From assembly GCF_001894785.1 (NCBI RefSeq), contig NZ_BCWW01000002.1, positions 1 through 64,000 on the forward strand: a DNA stretch of 64,000 nucleotides. Reading direction: 5' to 3'. Position 1 is the stretch's first letter. Every line of letters begins with the position of its first letter. The translations under genes and the position numbers were made by a program. This stretch comes from Rhodococcoides fascians NBRC 12155 = LMG 3623. GTDB taxonomy: Bacteria; Actinomycetota; Actinomycetes; Mycobacteriales; Mycobacteriaceae. Below are positions 17,939-26,856 of this stretch, piece by piece. The notes under the pieces are model-generated. The model was not told where the DNA came from, searched no databases, and saw only the letters and a program-made list of their open reading frames with translations.

Positions 17939-18904
17939 ATGAGTGATGGGGATCACGTAGTGGGTGGGGACAGCTCCGACAAGCCTTCGAAGGACGCTCT
18001 ACGCGAGCAAGCGCAGCGCTATGCCGCAGCGGCCCGGCTGAAGATGAAGGAGCGACGCGCGAAGGCGTCGGGTGGCCTCGGGTCCGTGGTCGCCGACCGC
18101 GCAGGAGATTGGGATCTCGACGATCAGAACACCGTGGCGATGGACCGTCAGCAGAAGCTCTGGAACGGGGTCATGGATCGCTACTTCCGAATGGAGATCG
18201 ATGGGTGGGAGACGATTCCCGAGTCGCCGGTTCTCGTCGTCGGAGTGCATTCGGGTGCGCCGTTCGTGTGGGACGCGTGGACGGTGGGTGCGCAGTGGTG
18301 GCGACACTTCGGCGACAAGCGCATCCTGCACGGCACTGCGCACGACGCGCTGATGGCATTTCCGTTGATCGGCAAAGTCTTTCGGTCCATGGGAGTGTTA
18401 CCGGCGGCTCCGGACTCGATGTCGACCGCGTTGGCCGAGGGCCGAGACGTGATCGTGTGGCCCGGTGGTGAGGTCGATTCGCTGCGGCCGTGGAGCAAGC
18501 GTGACGAGGCGACACTGGGTGGTCGTACCGGTTTCGTCAAGCTTGCGATCCGGATGGGTGTGCCCATCGTGCCGGTGGCGACCGTGGGCGGGGCCGACGC
18601 CATGCCGGTGCTCATTCGAGGCGACAAGCTCGCAAAAGCGCTCGGACTGGACAGGTTTGCGCGCCTGAAGGTCTTTCCCATCGCCATCTCGCTGCCGTGG
18701 ATCATCGCGCCTGCCGCGCTGCCGCAGATTCCGTTGCCCGCCAAGATCCGAACCCGGTTCATGCCTCCGGTCGAGCTGGACCACGATCCGTCGCGCTGTG
18801 ACGACGAGGCCTACGTCGACGCGAAATACGACGAGGTCCGGGCCAGTATTCAGGCCGGCATGGACGAGCTCGCCAGCAAGCGCAAGTTCCCGGTGTTCGG
18901 CTAG
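17939..18904 (+). CDS. Lysophospholipid acyltransferase-like protein (PlsC fold)
   Basis: Acyltransferase of 321 residues. The catalytic region VGVHSGAPFVWD places His104 and Asp112 as the family His/Asp pair in the wider spacing typical of the HSG-type subgroup, and VWPGGEVDS (174-182) replaces the usual PEG motif. It probably transfers acyl chains to a glycerophospholipid or related acceptor at the membrane. A charged N-terminal 70-residue extension is poorly conserved-looking. GGTGGAG precedes the ATG. It stands upstream of an ABC exporter and a second acyltransferase. Confidence 0.8.
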   Translation: MSDGDHVVGGDSSDKPSKDALREQAQRYAAAARLKMKERRAKASGGLGSVVADRAGDWDLDDQNTVAMDRQQKLWNGVMDRYFRMEIDGWETIPESPVLVVGVHSGAPFVWDAWTVGAQWWRHFGDKRILHGTAHDALMAFPLIGKVFRSMGVLPAAPDSMSTALAEGRDVIVWPGGEVDSLRPWSKRDEATLGGRTGFVKLAIRMGVPIVPVATVGGADAMPVLIRGDKLAKALGLDRFARLKVFPIAISLPWIIAPAALPQIPLPAKIRTRFMPPVELDHDPSRCDDEAYVDAKYDEVRASIQAGMDELASKRKFPVFG

Positions 18905-18963
18905 TTCGCTCGCGCCGGGCATCGCGGACCGTAGCTGACCGCGATCGTTTCTAGCGTCTCCTC

Positions 18964-18985
18964 TCGTACGGATTCACCGATACGA
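18964..18985. promoter_or_regulatory. Dyad upstream of an ABC exporter operon
   Basis: TCGTACGG (18964-18971) and CCGATACGA (18977-18985) pair over eight bases with one bulged A and a five-base loop. The element ends 15 bases before the ATPase start. It could be an operator or a leader hairpin; no regulator gene is adjacent. Confidence 0.35.
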
Positions 18986-19000
18986 CGAGGGGCGCACGAG

Positions 19001-19984
19001 ATGATCGAAACATCGGGATTGACCAAGACTTTTCGGCAGGGCAAGAAGACCGTGGAGGCGGTGCGCGGCATCGATCTGACGATTGGTGAGGGAGAACTGG
19101 TCGCTCTCCTCGGCCCCAACGGTGCGGGCAAGTCGACCACGCTGCGAATGCTGACCACACTGCTGGCACCGACGTCGGGTTCGGCCCGGATCGCGGGGTT
19201 CGACGTGGGCAGGGACCGGGACAGTGTCCGGCGCAGTCTCGGCTACGTGGGGCAGGGAAACGGCGCGGGACACAACCAGCGCGTGCGAGACGAACTCGTC
19301 GTGCAGGGCCTGTGCTACGGCATGACTCGTCAGCGATCACGAACTCGCGCAGACGAATTGATCGACGCACTCGAACTCGGTGAACTGCGCCCGCGCACCG
19401 TCTCGACGCTCTCCGGCGGACAGCGTCGTCGACTCGATATCGCCCTGGGGCTGGTGCACCGACCGGCACTGTTGTTCCTCGACGAGCCGACCACCGGGAT
19501 GGACCCGCAGAGTCGGGCCAACCTGTGGGATCACATCCTCCGGCTGCGACGCGAGATGGGCACGACCATCGTTCTGACCACCCACTACCTCGACGAGGCC
19601 GATTCGATGGCCGAGCGGGTCATCGTCGTCGACCACGGAACCGTCATCGCCGACGACACCGCCGCGTCGCTGAAATCGGAACTGGCAGGCGATCTGATCG
19701 TTCTCACCGTGTCCGACGCGTCGGCGCTTCTTCCGCTTCTCGACGGCATCGACGGCATCAGAGACGTCACGAGATCGGGTTCGCGCCTGAACCTGCGTGT
19801 CGGACGCGCCGAAGTCGTTCTCCCGGAAGTGCTGCGGCGGTGCGAGTTACACGCTATCCGCGTCCATACTGCGGACATGACCCGACCGACTCTCGACGAC
19901 GTGTTCCTCGGACTGACCGGCCGTAGTCTTCGAGAAAGTGCCGCAGCGCTCGACAACGCTAGCGTGGCAGGAGAACTCCGATGA
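19001..19984 (+). CDS. ABC exporter ATPase, DrrA family
   Basis: ATPase of 327 residues with Walker A GPNGAGKST near residue 39, signature LSGGQRRRL near 138 and Walker B LLFLDEPT near 158. The C-terminal part, ending near DDVFLGLTGRSLRE, is the regulatory domain of daunorubicin-resistance-like ATPases. It overlaps the permease start by ATGA. The two form an export unit, substrate unknown; drugs and membrane lipids are both precedented for this family. Confidence 0.9.
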   Translation: MIETSGLTKTFRQGKKTVEAVRGIDLTIGEGELVALLGPNGAGKSTTLRMLTTLLAPTSGSARIAGFDVGRDRDSVRRSLGYVGQGNGAGHNQRVRDELVVQGLCYGMTRQRSRTRADELIDALELGELRPRTVSTLSGGQRRRLDIALGLVHRPALLFLDEPTTGMDPQSRANLWDHILRLRREMGTTIVLTTHYLDEADSMAERVIVVDHGTVIADDTAASLKSELAGDLIVLTVSDASALLPLLDGIDGIRDVTRSGSRLNLRVGRAEVVLPEVLRRCELHAIRVHTADMTRPTLDDVFLGLTGRSLRESAAALDNASVAGELR

Positions 19985-20736
19985 ACGTTCTCTCCGGAAG
20001 CACTCTGGTGATGGGTCGGGAATTGCGGCCGATGGTGCGCGATCCGTTCACCGTCATCTTCAGTCTCGTCCAACCGCTGATCCTGCTCGCTCTGTTCGGC
20101 CCACTGCTCGCCGATGTCCCCGGTCTCGGCGACGGAAGTGTCTGGGACTGGTTCGTGCCGGGTGTTCTCGCCATGATCACCATCTTCGGCACTTCCATGA
20201 CGGGCTCGAATCTGCTGGCCGAATTGCAACAGGGTTCTCACGAGCGAATGTTGGTGACCCCGTTGCCGCGATCTGCTCTGCTCGTCGGGCGGGCGTTCAA
20301 AGAAATGGTGCCGCTCGCTGCGCAGGCCGTGTTGATCGTTCTGGTCGCATTGCCGCTGGGGTTGTCCGTGAATCCGATCGGTGCCGCTGTGGGAATCGTG
20401 CTGCTCGGGGTGTTCGGCGTCGGGCTCGGCGCGCTGTCCTACGCGTTGGCTTTGGCTGTGCGCGGACAGGATTGGGTGTTCTGGTCCATCCAGCAGACGT
20501 TGATGTTCCCGCTGCTGATCCTCTCCGGCACGATGTTGCCGCTGACGGCCGCACCGGGGTGGATGCAGTTCCTGGTGAACATCAACCCGCTCGGATATCT
20601 CGTCGACGCCGAACGTGCACTCTTCGCCGGAGACTTCGCGAGTTCGACGGTGATGGCAGGTGTCGTCGCAGCCGCGGCCACTGCGGCGGTCGGGTTGATC
20701 GTCGGCATCCGGGCTATGGGCTCCTCGCGCGAGTGA
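19981..20736 (+). CDS. ABC-2 type exporter permease, DrrB family
   Basis: Six-span permease of 251 residues, usual size for the ABC-2 family. RDPFTVIFSLVQPLILL at the start and FPLLILSGTMLPL in the fifth span are family traits. The ATG overlaps the ATPase stop. The next gene, a PlsC-type acyltransferase, starts 15 bp after the stop and is probably co-transcribed. Confidence 0.9.
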   Translation: MNVLSGSTLVMGRELRPMVRDPFTVIFSLVQPLILLALFGPLLADVPGLGDGSVWDWFVPGVLAMITIFGTSMTGSNLLAELQQGSHERMLVTPLPRSALLVGRAFKEMVPLAAQAVLIVLVALPLGLSVNPIGAAVGIVLLGVFGVGLGALSYALALAVRGQDWVFWSIQQTLMFPLLILSGTMLPLTAAPGWMQFLVNINPLGYLVDAERALFAGDFASSTVMAGVVAAAATAAVGLIVGIRAMGSSRE

Positions 20737-20751
20737 GGCTAAGCTCGCGTC

Positions 20752-21489
20752 ATGGATCGGCCTGCGGTAATTCTCGAGAACGACGAGACGGTGTACGACT
20801 TCTATCTGCGGCATCAGCAGAATCGTCAGGTTGCGAGGCTGGCGTATGCCGCCCTCGCCCGGCGCTTCCGCCCGCGGGTGTCGTATTCCGACGGTGCCCG
20901 GGAGGAGCTGCGGCGTCTGGTGTACGACAACACGCGTCTGCTCATCGCGGTCAATCACCTCACCGAGAGTGATCCGTACACCCTCGCAGCGGCGGCCTGG
21001 GCGTCGCCGCTGCGTCCGGTGATCGGGCGCACCAGAGTGCTCGCGAAGGACGAATTGTTCCAGGACCCCAAGCAGCGCAAGCGAATCGACATGATGGGTG
21101 GCATTCCCGTCTTTCGCGGTAAGAATCACGGGATGCGGGCAGTCAGTGCGGCAGGCAACCGCATGATGGACATCAGTGCCGAAAGAATGAAGCGCGGCGA
21201 CGACCTCGCAGTGTTCCCGGAAGGCACCTGCAACCTCGAGGACCCGACGACGGTGCAACACGTCGGCAGCGGAATCGGCCACATCGCGATGCGGGCCCGC
21301 AAACTCGGCGTCGAGCCGACGTTGATCTGCATCGGACTGAGTTACGGCCCCGGCTCGGCGAAAGTGAAGCAGGCGAGCGTCTACTTCGATACTCCCATCA
21401 CCGATCTGCCCCAGAAACCGATCGACATCACCCGGGTGGTGGCAGAGGGAATGCAGAAAGCACTCGACGGAGCGGTGGCTGCGTACTGA
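20752..21489 (+). CDS. PlsC-type glycerolipid acyltransferase
   Basis: Acyltransferase of 245 residues with the four family blocks in order: NHLTESD (68-74, catalytic His69 and Asp74), GGIPVFRG (116-123) and FPEGT (155-159). It likely acylates a lysophosphatidate or similar acceptor at the inner membrane. It follows an ABC exporter by 15 bp and precedes a FabG-type reductase by 68 bp, hinting at a lipid-assembly role for the group, which is inference only. Confidence 0.85.
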   Translation: MDRPAVILENDETVYDFYLRHQQNRQVARLAYAALARRFRPRVSYSDGAREELRRLVYDNTRLLIAVNHLTESDPYTLAAAAWASPLRPVIGRTRVLAKDELFQDPKQRKRIDMMGGIPVFRGKNHGMRAVSAAGNRMMDISAERMKRGDDLAVFPEGTCNLEDPTTVQHVGSGIGHIAMRARKLGVEPTLICIGLSYGPGSAKVKQASVYFDTPITDLPQKPIDITRVVAEGMQKALDGAVAAY

Positions 21490-21557
21490 CTGCGCCGCCG
21501 GGGTTGGTAGAAACAGATGACAGGTAATTCGATTCGGCGTTGTGTCAGGAGATATTC

Positions 21558-22316
21558 GTGAGTGATCAGATCAAGACGGCCATCGTCACCGGTAGTGCCC
21601 GGGGCATCGGTGCAGCAGTGGCCAAGCGACTGGCCAAGGACGGTTTCGGCGTCGCGGTGGTCGACCTCGACGAGGCCGCATGCAGCGACACCGTCGGCGC
21701 GATCGAGTCCGCAGGCGGGCAGGCCGTGGCCATCGGCGCAAACGTGGCCGACGAGGAGTCGGTGCAGACTGCAGTCGACCGCATCGCGAGCGAGTTCGGT
21801 GCACCGACCGTACTGATCAACAACGCAGGCATCACCCGCGACAACCTGCTGTTCAAGATGACGGTGCAGGACTGGGATTCCGTGCTCGGCGTACACCTGC
21901 GCGGCTCGTTCCTGATGACGCGTGCGGTGCAGAAGCACATGATCGACGCCAAGTGGGGTCGCATCGTCAACCTGTCGAGCACCTCGGCCCTGGGCAACCG
22001 CGGCCAGGCGAACTACTCCGCGGCCAAGGCCGGCATGCAGGGATTCACCAAGACTCTCGCCATCGAGCTCGGCAAGTTCGGCGTCACCGCCAACGCCATC
22101 GCCCCCGGATTCATCGAAACCGAGATGACGGCAGCCACCGCCGAGCGGGTCGGAATGTCGTTCGACGACTTCAAAGCTGCTGCGGCGTCGCAGATCCCGG
22201 TTAACCGCGTCGGACATCCCGACGACATCGCCCACCTGGCGTCGTTCTTCGTCAGCGAGGGTGCCGGATTCATCTCGGGTCAGGTCGTTTACGCAGCCGG
22301 TGGCCCGAAGGACTGA
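21558..22316 (+). CDS. FabG-type 3-oxoacyl-ACP reductase (SDR)
   Basis: Short-chain dehydrogenase of 252 residues. The cofactor motif TGSARGIG is at 11-18, NNAG near 88-91, and the catalytic set Ser141, Tyr153 and Lys157 is intact. The C-terminus FISGQVVYAAGGP is FabG-like. It is expected to reduce 3-oxoacyl thioesters with NADPH. The GTG start at 21558 is supported by AGGAGA six bases away. It converges on the SDR gene at 22402 with a palindrome between. Confidence 0.85.
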   Translation: MSDQIKTAIVTGSARGIGAAVAKRLAKDGFGVAVVDLDEAACSDTVGAIESAGGQAVAIGANVADEESVQTAVDRIASEFGAPTVLINNAGITRDNLLFKMTVQDWDSVLGVHLRGSFLMTRAVQKHMIDAKWGRIVNLSSTSALGNRGQANYSAAKAGMQGFTKTLAIELGKFGVTANAIAPGFIETEMTAATAERVGMSFDDFKAAAASQIPVNRVGHPDDIAHLASFFVSEGAGFISGQVVYAAGGPKD

Positions 22317-22328
22317 CGTCTCCCGCAT

Positions 22329-22380
22329 GCGTGCATGGACCATTCACGAGCCCAGACGGGTGTGAATGGTCCATTCACGC
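22329..22380. terminator. Palindrome between convergent SDR genes
   Basis: GCGTGCATGGACCATTCAC (22329-22347) and GTGAATGGTCCATTCACGC (22362-22380) pair in 18 of 19 positions around a 14-base loop. The right arm is itself a palindrome (GTGAATGG-T-CCATTCAC), so two alternative folds exist. It lies between two stop codons (22316 and 22402) and is a good candidate for a bidirectional terminator without T-run. Confidence 0.65.
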
Positions 22381-22401
22381 AGAGCGCGGAGCGCACAGCG
22401 A

Positions 22402-23295
22402 CTACGGCGTCGGCATTCCGCCGTTGACGTTGAGGGTGTCTCCGGTGACGTATCCCGATTCCGCTGAGGACAGGTACACGTACGCGCCGGCGATCTCGGC
22501 CGGCTGACCTGCCCGGCCCAGTGGGGTTTCCTTGCCGAATTCCGGCAGTGCCGACGTCGGCTGCCCGCCCGCGGCCTGCAGCGGAGTCCAGAACGGACCG
22601 GGCGCAACGACATTGACGCGAATTCCCTTCGGTGCCAACTGCTGCGCGAGTGCCTTGCTGATGGTGTTGATGGCCATCTTCGTCGTCGCGTAGTCCACCA
22701 GACCGGGCGAGGGCGTGTACGCCTGGATGGAGCTGGTGTTCACGATCGTCGAGCCGGCAGGCATGTGCGGCACGGCTTCCTGAATGATCCAGAACAGTGC
22801 GTACACATTGGTTTTGAAGGTCTGGTCGAACTGCTCCGACGTGAGATCCGCCAGATCCTCGACGAACTGTTGCTTGCCTGCAACGTTGATCAACAGGTCC
22901 AGGCCGCCGAGCTCGTCGACGGCGGTATGCACGAGGGCACGCGCAGCTTTCTCGTCGGTGAGATCTGCCGGTGCCAGGACGGCGGTGCGACCGGCGTCGC
23001 GAACCAGCTGGGCGACGTCCTGCGCGTCCTTCTCCTCCGACGGCAGATAGTTCAGGACTACGTCGGCACCCTCGCGGGCGATGGCGATTGCGGCCGCACG
23101 CCCGATGCCGGAGTCGGCACCGGTGATCAGGGCCTTACGGCCGGTCAGCCGTCCGGACCCGCGGTACGTCTGCTCGCCGTGGTCGGCCAGGGGTTGTAGA
23201 TCGGCAGCGAGACCGGGCGGATCCTGGTGCTGCTCAGGGAATCCGTCCTGGCGGTACTGCGTGACGGGATTGGTGAAGGTGTACTGATCACTCAC
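22402..23295 (-). CDS. SDR oxidoreductase, general-stress (YhdF/Gsp39) type
   Basis: Short-chain dehydrogenase of 297 residues with the N-terminal extension typical of stress SDRs ([13 protein letters not shown], then a 35-residue polar stretch). Cofactor motif TGADSGIG is at 58-65; catalytic Ser188/189, Tyr202 and Lys206 are present. Substrate is unknown. The GTG at 23295 gives the customary N-terminus; an ATG at 23325 would add ten residues and cannot be ruled out, since neither has a strong ribosome site. Confidence 0.82.
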   Translation of the reverse strand: MSDQYTFTNPVTQYRQDGFPEQHQDPPGLAADLQPLADHGEQTYRGSGRLTGRKALITGADSGIGRAAAIAIAREGADVVLNYLPSEEKDAQDVAQLVRDAGRTAVLAPADLTDEKAARALVHTAVDELGGLDLLINVAGKQQFVEDLADLTSEQFDQTFKTNVYALFWIIQEAVPHMPAGSTIVNTSSIQAYTPSPGLVDYATTKMAINTISKALAQQLAPKGIRVNVVAPGPFWTPLQAAGGQPTSALPEFGKETPLGRAGQPAEIAGAYVYLSSAESGYVTGDTLNVNGGMPTP

Positions 23296-23454
23296 GATGG
23301 GGTCGTCTCCGAACCTGGTATTCATTGCGTGGGGAACCTGCTGCTCGATTCCGTCTCCACGCCGAATGCCCAGAGTCGCCCGCAAACAAACTGAGTCGGG
23401 TCTCTCCCTGGCTCACGCCATCCCCCAAGTTCACACCATCCCCGCCAACGGATG

Positions 23455-23495
23455 AATGCGGCATTCAGCTACTTGGAGTAGCTGAATGCCGCATT
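23455..23495. terminator. Perfect 18-bp hairpin downstream of fadB2
   Basis: AATGCGGCATTCAGCTAC (23455-23472) is the exact reverse complement of 23478-23495, with loop TTGGA. It starts 43 bases past the fadB2 stop on the minus strand and 130 bases before the next gene in that direction. It is a likely terminator of the fadE25-fadB2 operon. Each arm also contains a smaller dyad (GAATGCGGCATTC). Confidence 0.7.
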
Positions 23496-23537
23496 GATCC
23501 AGAAGGGGGCGGCGTGCCGGAAAAGCAAGGCAGCGGG

Positions 23538-24395
23538 CTAGGAGTACGTGTAGAAACCCTTGCCGCTCTTGCGACCCAGCATTCCCGCGTCCACCATGCG
23601 CTGCAGCAGCGGGGGCGGAGCGTAATGCGGCTCGCGGAATTCGGCGTACAGCGATTCTGCGACCGCGAGGGTGACGTCGAGGCCGACGGTGTCGGTCAGA
23701 CGCAACGGTCCCATGGGGTGGGCGCAACCGTTGACCATGCCGTCGTCGATGTCCTCGGCGCTGGCGAAGCCGGATTCGAGCATCCGGATGGCCGAGACCA
23801 TGTACGGGATGAGCAGCGCGTTGACGATGAATCCCGCACGGTCGCCCGCACGAATCGTCTTCTTGCCCAATGTGTTCGCCGCGTAATCGGTGACGGCGTC
23901 GACGGTCTCTTCGCTGGTGAGGAGGCTGACGACGATTTCGACCAACGGCAGTACCGGCACCGGGTTGAAGAAGTGCACTCCGACGACCTGGTCGGGTCGC
24001 TTCGTCGCGTTGGCCATCTTGATGACGGGGATCGACGAGGTGTTCGTCGCCAGGATTCCTTCGGGCTTGACGATGGAATCGAGCTTGCCGAACAGATCCA
24101 GCTTCAGCGATTCGATCTCCGGTGCCGCCTCGATCACGAGGTCGCGGTCCGCGAAATCGTTGATGTCGAGCGTCAACGAGATTGCGGCGCGGGCTTTCTC
24201 GGCCGCGTCGGCGTCGATGCGGCCGGACTTGACGGCCCGTGCGAACGACTTGTCCAGGCGTGCTTCGGCGGCGTCGGCGGTGCCCTGGGTGGTTTCCAGG
24301 ATCAGCACCGAGCTACCGGAGCGGGCGCACATTTCGGCGATACCGGCACCCATGGTGCCGCCGCCGATGACACCTACGAGTTCGATGGTGCTCAT
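23538..24395 (-). CDS. fadB2: 3-hydroxybutyryl-CoA dehydrogenase
   Basis: NAD-dependent enzyme of 285 residues. The Rossmann motif GVIGGGTMGAG is at 8-18. Catalytic His141 (in VGVHFFNPVP), Glu153 and Asn192 (GFIVNALL) are in place. It oxidises (S)-3-hydroxyacyl-CoA in beta-oxidation or the butyrate route. The start overlaps the fadE25 stop by ATGA (24392-24395), so the two are coupled. The C-terminal KSGKGFYTYS is typical of the family. Confidence 0.93.
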   Translation of the reverse strand: MSTIELVGVIGGGTMGAGIAEMCARSGSSVLILETTQGTADAAEARLDKSFARAVKSGRIDADAAEKARAAISLTLDINDFADRDLVIEAAPEIESLKLDLFGKLDSIVKPEGILATNTSSIPVIKMANATKRPDQVVGVHFFNPVPVLPLVEIVVSLLTSEETVDAVTDYAANTLGKKTIRAGDRAGFIVNALLIPYMVSAIRMLESGFASAEDIDDGMVNGCAHPMGPLRLTDTVGLDVTLAVAESLYAEFREPHYAPPPLLQRMVDAGMLGRKSGKGFYTYS

Positions 24396-25549
24396 TTGAG
24401 CAGCGCCCGCGACATGACGACACGCTGAATCTGGTTGGTGCCCTCGTAGATCTGCGTGATCTTGGCGTCGCGCATCATGCGCTCGACGGGGAAGTCGGTG
24501 GTGTAGCCGGCACCGCCGAAGAGCTGGACGGCGTCGGTGGTGACCTCCATGGCCACGTCGGAGGCGAAGCACTTCGCTGCGGCAGAGATGAATCCGAGGT
24601 TCTTTTCGCCGCGCTCGGCGCGTGCCGCGGAGCTGTAGACCATCAGGCGGGCGGCTTCGACCTTCATTGCCATGTCGGCGAGCATGAACTGCACGGCCTG
24701 GAAGCTCGAGATCGACGTGCCGAACTGCTTGCGGTCCTTGGTGTATGCGATGGCTGCGTCGAGAGCGCCCTGAGCGAGGCCGACGGCCTGTGCACCGATG
24801 GTGGGCCGGGTGTGGTCGAGAGTCTCGAGCGCGGTCTTGAACCCGGTACCGGGCTCACCGATAATGCGGTCTCCGGGGATCTTGCAGTTCTCGAAGTAGA
24901 GCTCGGCGGTGGGCGAACCCTTGATGCCGAGCTTCTTCTCCTTGGGGCCGACGACGAATCCTTCGTCGTCCTTGTGCACGATGAACGAGCTGATGCCGTT
25001 GGCACCCTTGTCGGGATCCGTGACGGCCATGACGGTGTACCAGTCGGACTTGCCGCCGTTGGTGATCCAACACTTGGAGCCGTTGAGGATCCAGTCGTCT
25101 CCGTCGGCCTTCGCGCGGGTCCGCATGCTGGCGGCGTCGGAGCCGGCTTCGCGTTCGGACAGTGCGTACGACGCCATCGCGCCGCCTGCGAGCGAGGGCA
25201 GAACCTGCTTCTTGAGCTCCTCGGAGCCCTTGAGGATGAGGCCCATCGTGCCGAGCTTGTTGACGGCGGGAATCAGTGAGGACGAGCCGCAGACGCGGGC
25301 GACCTCTTCGATGACGATGCAGGCGGCAACCGAGTCGGCACCCTGACCGTCGTATTCCTCGGGTACGTGCACGGCGTTGAAGCCGGAGGCGTTGAGGGCA
25401 TCGAGTGCCTCCTGCGGGAAGCGCGAGTCCTCGTCGACCTCCTTGGCGTACGGGGCGATCTCCTTCTCCGACAGGGCCCGGATCGCTGCGCGCAGCTCCT
25501 CGTGCTCCTCGGGTGACTGGTAGAGATCGAAGTCGGGATTTCCGGCCAT
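24392..25549 (-). CDS. fadE25: Acyl-CoA dehydrogenase, FadE25 type
   Basis: Flavoprotein of 385 residues closely resembling M. tuberculosis FadE25 as recalled, for example GFNAVHVPEEYDGQGADS, NGSKCWITNGGKS and DHTRPTIGAQAVG. The catalytic base is Glu369 in YEGTNQIQR. It should perform the first, FAD-dependent step of acyl-CoA oxidation with electrons passed to ETF. The start at 25549 gives the conserved AGNPDFDLY N-terminus. It is coupled to fadB2 downstream. Confidence 0.94.
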   Translation of the reverse strand: MAGNPDFDLYQSPEEHEELRAAIRALSEKEIAPYAKEVDEDSRFPQEALDALNASGFNAVHVPEEYDGQGADSVAACIVIEEVARVCGSSSLIPAVNKLGTMGLILKGSEELKKQVLPSLAGGAMASYALSEREAGSDAASMRTRAKADGDDWILNGSKCWITNGGKSDWYTVMAVTDPDKGANGISSFIVHKDDEGFVVGPKEKKLGIKGSPTAELYFENCKIPGDRIIGEPGTGFKTALETLDHTRPTIGAQAVGLAQGALDAAIAYTKDRKQFGTSISSFQAVQFMLADMAMKVEAARLMVYSSAARAERGEKNLGFISAAAKCFASDVAMEVTTDAVQLFGGAGYTTDFPVERMMRDAKITQIYEGTNQIQRVVMSRALLK

Positions 25550-25597
25550 GTCGGCCACGCTCCTCGCGATGTCGGGGGTACAGCACTGCCCAGAAAG

Positions 25598-25610
25598 GGC
25601 ACTCAGTGCC
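25598..25610. promoter_or_regulatory. 13-bp palindrome upstream of fadE25
   Basis: GGCACTCAGTGCC is a perfect dyad around a central C, 48 bases upstream of the fadE25 start. The same dyad with central G occurs at 25671-25683. The position fits an operator for fadE25, possibly for the adjacent TetR, but could equally be half of a repeat element. Confidence 0.4.
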
Positions 25611-25665
25611 AAGCTTCATCCCAGTGTACGACCGGACCGGCCTCGATTCAAGGGTGGGGCTCGCC

Positions 25666-25688
25666 GAGACGGCACTGAGTGCCATCTC
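25666..25688. terminator. Hairpin downstream of the TetR gene
   Basis: GAGACGGCACT and AGTGCCATCTC pair in 10 of 11 positions around a single central G. The element starts nine bases past the TetR stop on the minus strand, as expected for a terminator. Its core is the same GGCACT-N-AGTGCC dyad found at 25598. Confidence 0.5.
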
Positions 25689-25697
25689 GGGTGGGTG

Positions 25698-26345
25698 TCA
25701 CTCGGGGAGGTGGCGGGCCAACGCGTCGGCGACGGTGTTCACGGACGTGCCCCGCGGGAATGTCGCGACCACGACGTCTCCCGAGGACTGGGCGCGGACC
25801 TGCGCCAACGCTGCGCGCAAGTCGGTGACGGACGTCGGCAGGCCGTCGCGAATCATCCGTCGTAGAAAGTAGTTGTGGGTCGCGGTCACCGAGGCGGAGA
25901 ACTGCAGGATCTCCAGATGAGGGTGGTCGGGAAGCGCCCGCTGCAGGTATTCGACGAAGAGACGGTCGTAGCGGAACACGGTGACGATCTCGCGATCGCG
26001 CAGGGCGGGAATTCGATGCACCACCTGATATCGCAGCCGCGACATCTCTTTCCAGTCCGAGAATCGCTCGTACACCAACTGGGCGGCATCGCAGACGGCC
26101 TGCCATGGGTCGCCGGTGTTGGACGCGAGCAAAGCGCCGACCTGTTCGAGCAGAATCTCGTGATCGGCGAAGACGACGTCTTCCTTGGCGCGGAACTGCC
26201 GGAAGAACGTTCGACGCGAGATTCCGGCCGCCACCGCGATGTCGTCCACCGTCGTCGAGTCGTAGCCCTTGACCGAGAACAGATCCAGGGCCGCGGTGGC
26301 CACGGTCAGCCTGAAGTCGGTGGATTCCTCGGGTTCTCCGCGCAT
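25698..26345 (-). CDS. TetR-family transcriptional regulator
   Basis: Regulator of 215 residues. The helix-turn-helix is at about residues 10-50 (VDDIAVAAGISRRTFFRQF, then KEDVVF). The C-terminal domain has no recognised ligand signature. The start at 26345 is chosen for a normal-length N-terminus. It is divergent from arsR (115 bp between starts) and lies upstream of fadE25 on the same strand, so control of fadE25-fadB2 is plausible but not shown. Confidence 0.85.
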   Translation of the reverse strand: MRGEPEESTDFRLTVATAALDLFSVKGYDSTTVDDIAVAAGISRRTFFRQFRAKEDVVFADHEILLEQVGALLASNTGDPWQAVCDAAQLVYERFSDWKEMSRLRYQVVHRIPALRDREIVTVFRYDRLFVEYLQRALPDHPHLEILQFSASVTATHNYFLRRMIRDGLPTSVTDLRAALAQVRAQSSGDVVVATFPRGTSVNTVADALARHLPE

Positions 26346-26460
26346 GCCAGTGAAGGTAGCGGAGTTTCGGCAGGGGCACTGAGGTCGTCCTTCTCGGTGG
26401 CTGATTGCTAGTGTTCGCAAGTAGCCTGCTTCGCAGTGCTCGGCGAAGCGGAAGGACGTC

Positions 26461-26805
26461 ATGGCCACGGATTCGAGTCGACCGCTGTACAGAATGAAGG
26501 CCGACTTCTTCAAGACGTTGGCTCATCCCGCGCGTATTCGAGTGCTGGAACTGTTGAGCGAACGCGAACACGCAGTGTCCGAGATGCTGCCCGAGGTGGG
26601 CATCGAGCCGGCGAATCTGTCACAGCAGCTGTCGATTCTGCGTCGCGCGGGTCTCATCGAGGGCACTCGGGAGGGGTTGTCGGTGTCGTACACGCTGACG
26701 TCGCCGAAAGTGGCGGACCTCCTCGTGGTGGCCCGGGAGATATTGACCGGCGTGGTGGCCAACCAGGTAGAACTGCTGGACGGCGAGTCCGGATCGCGCA
26801 CCTGA
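26461..26805 (+). CDS. ArsR-family transcriptional regulator without cysteines
   Basis: Winged-helix repressor of 114 residues; recognition helix in PANLSQQLSILRRAGL (about 50-65). The protein contains no cysteine, so it lacks the Cys-based metal sites of ArsR or CadC sensors and may respond to another ligand. GGAAGGA lies before the ATG. It stands 107 bp upstream of a SulP transporter with a strong dyad between them, suggesting it controls that gene. Confidence 0.9.
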   Translation: MATDSSRPLYRMKADFFKTLAHPARIRVLELLSEREHAVSEMLPEVGIEPANLSQQLSILRRAGLIEGTREGLSVSYTLTSPKVADLLVVAREILTGVVANQVELLDGESGSRT

Positions 26806-26856
26806 GCTGACCGTCGAGGGAGGTGTGCAGTATCTCGCGGCGACTTGATTCATTAC

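Noticed and set aside
19585-21282. 565-codon open frame on the minus strand across the exporter genes
   Set aside because: Spans two well-supported genes and part of a third on the other strand; no family motif.
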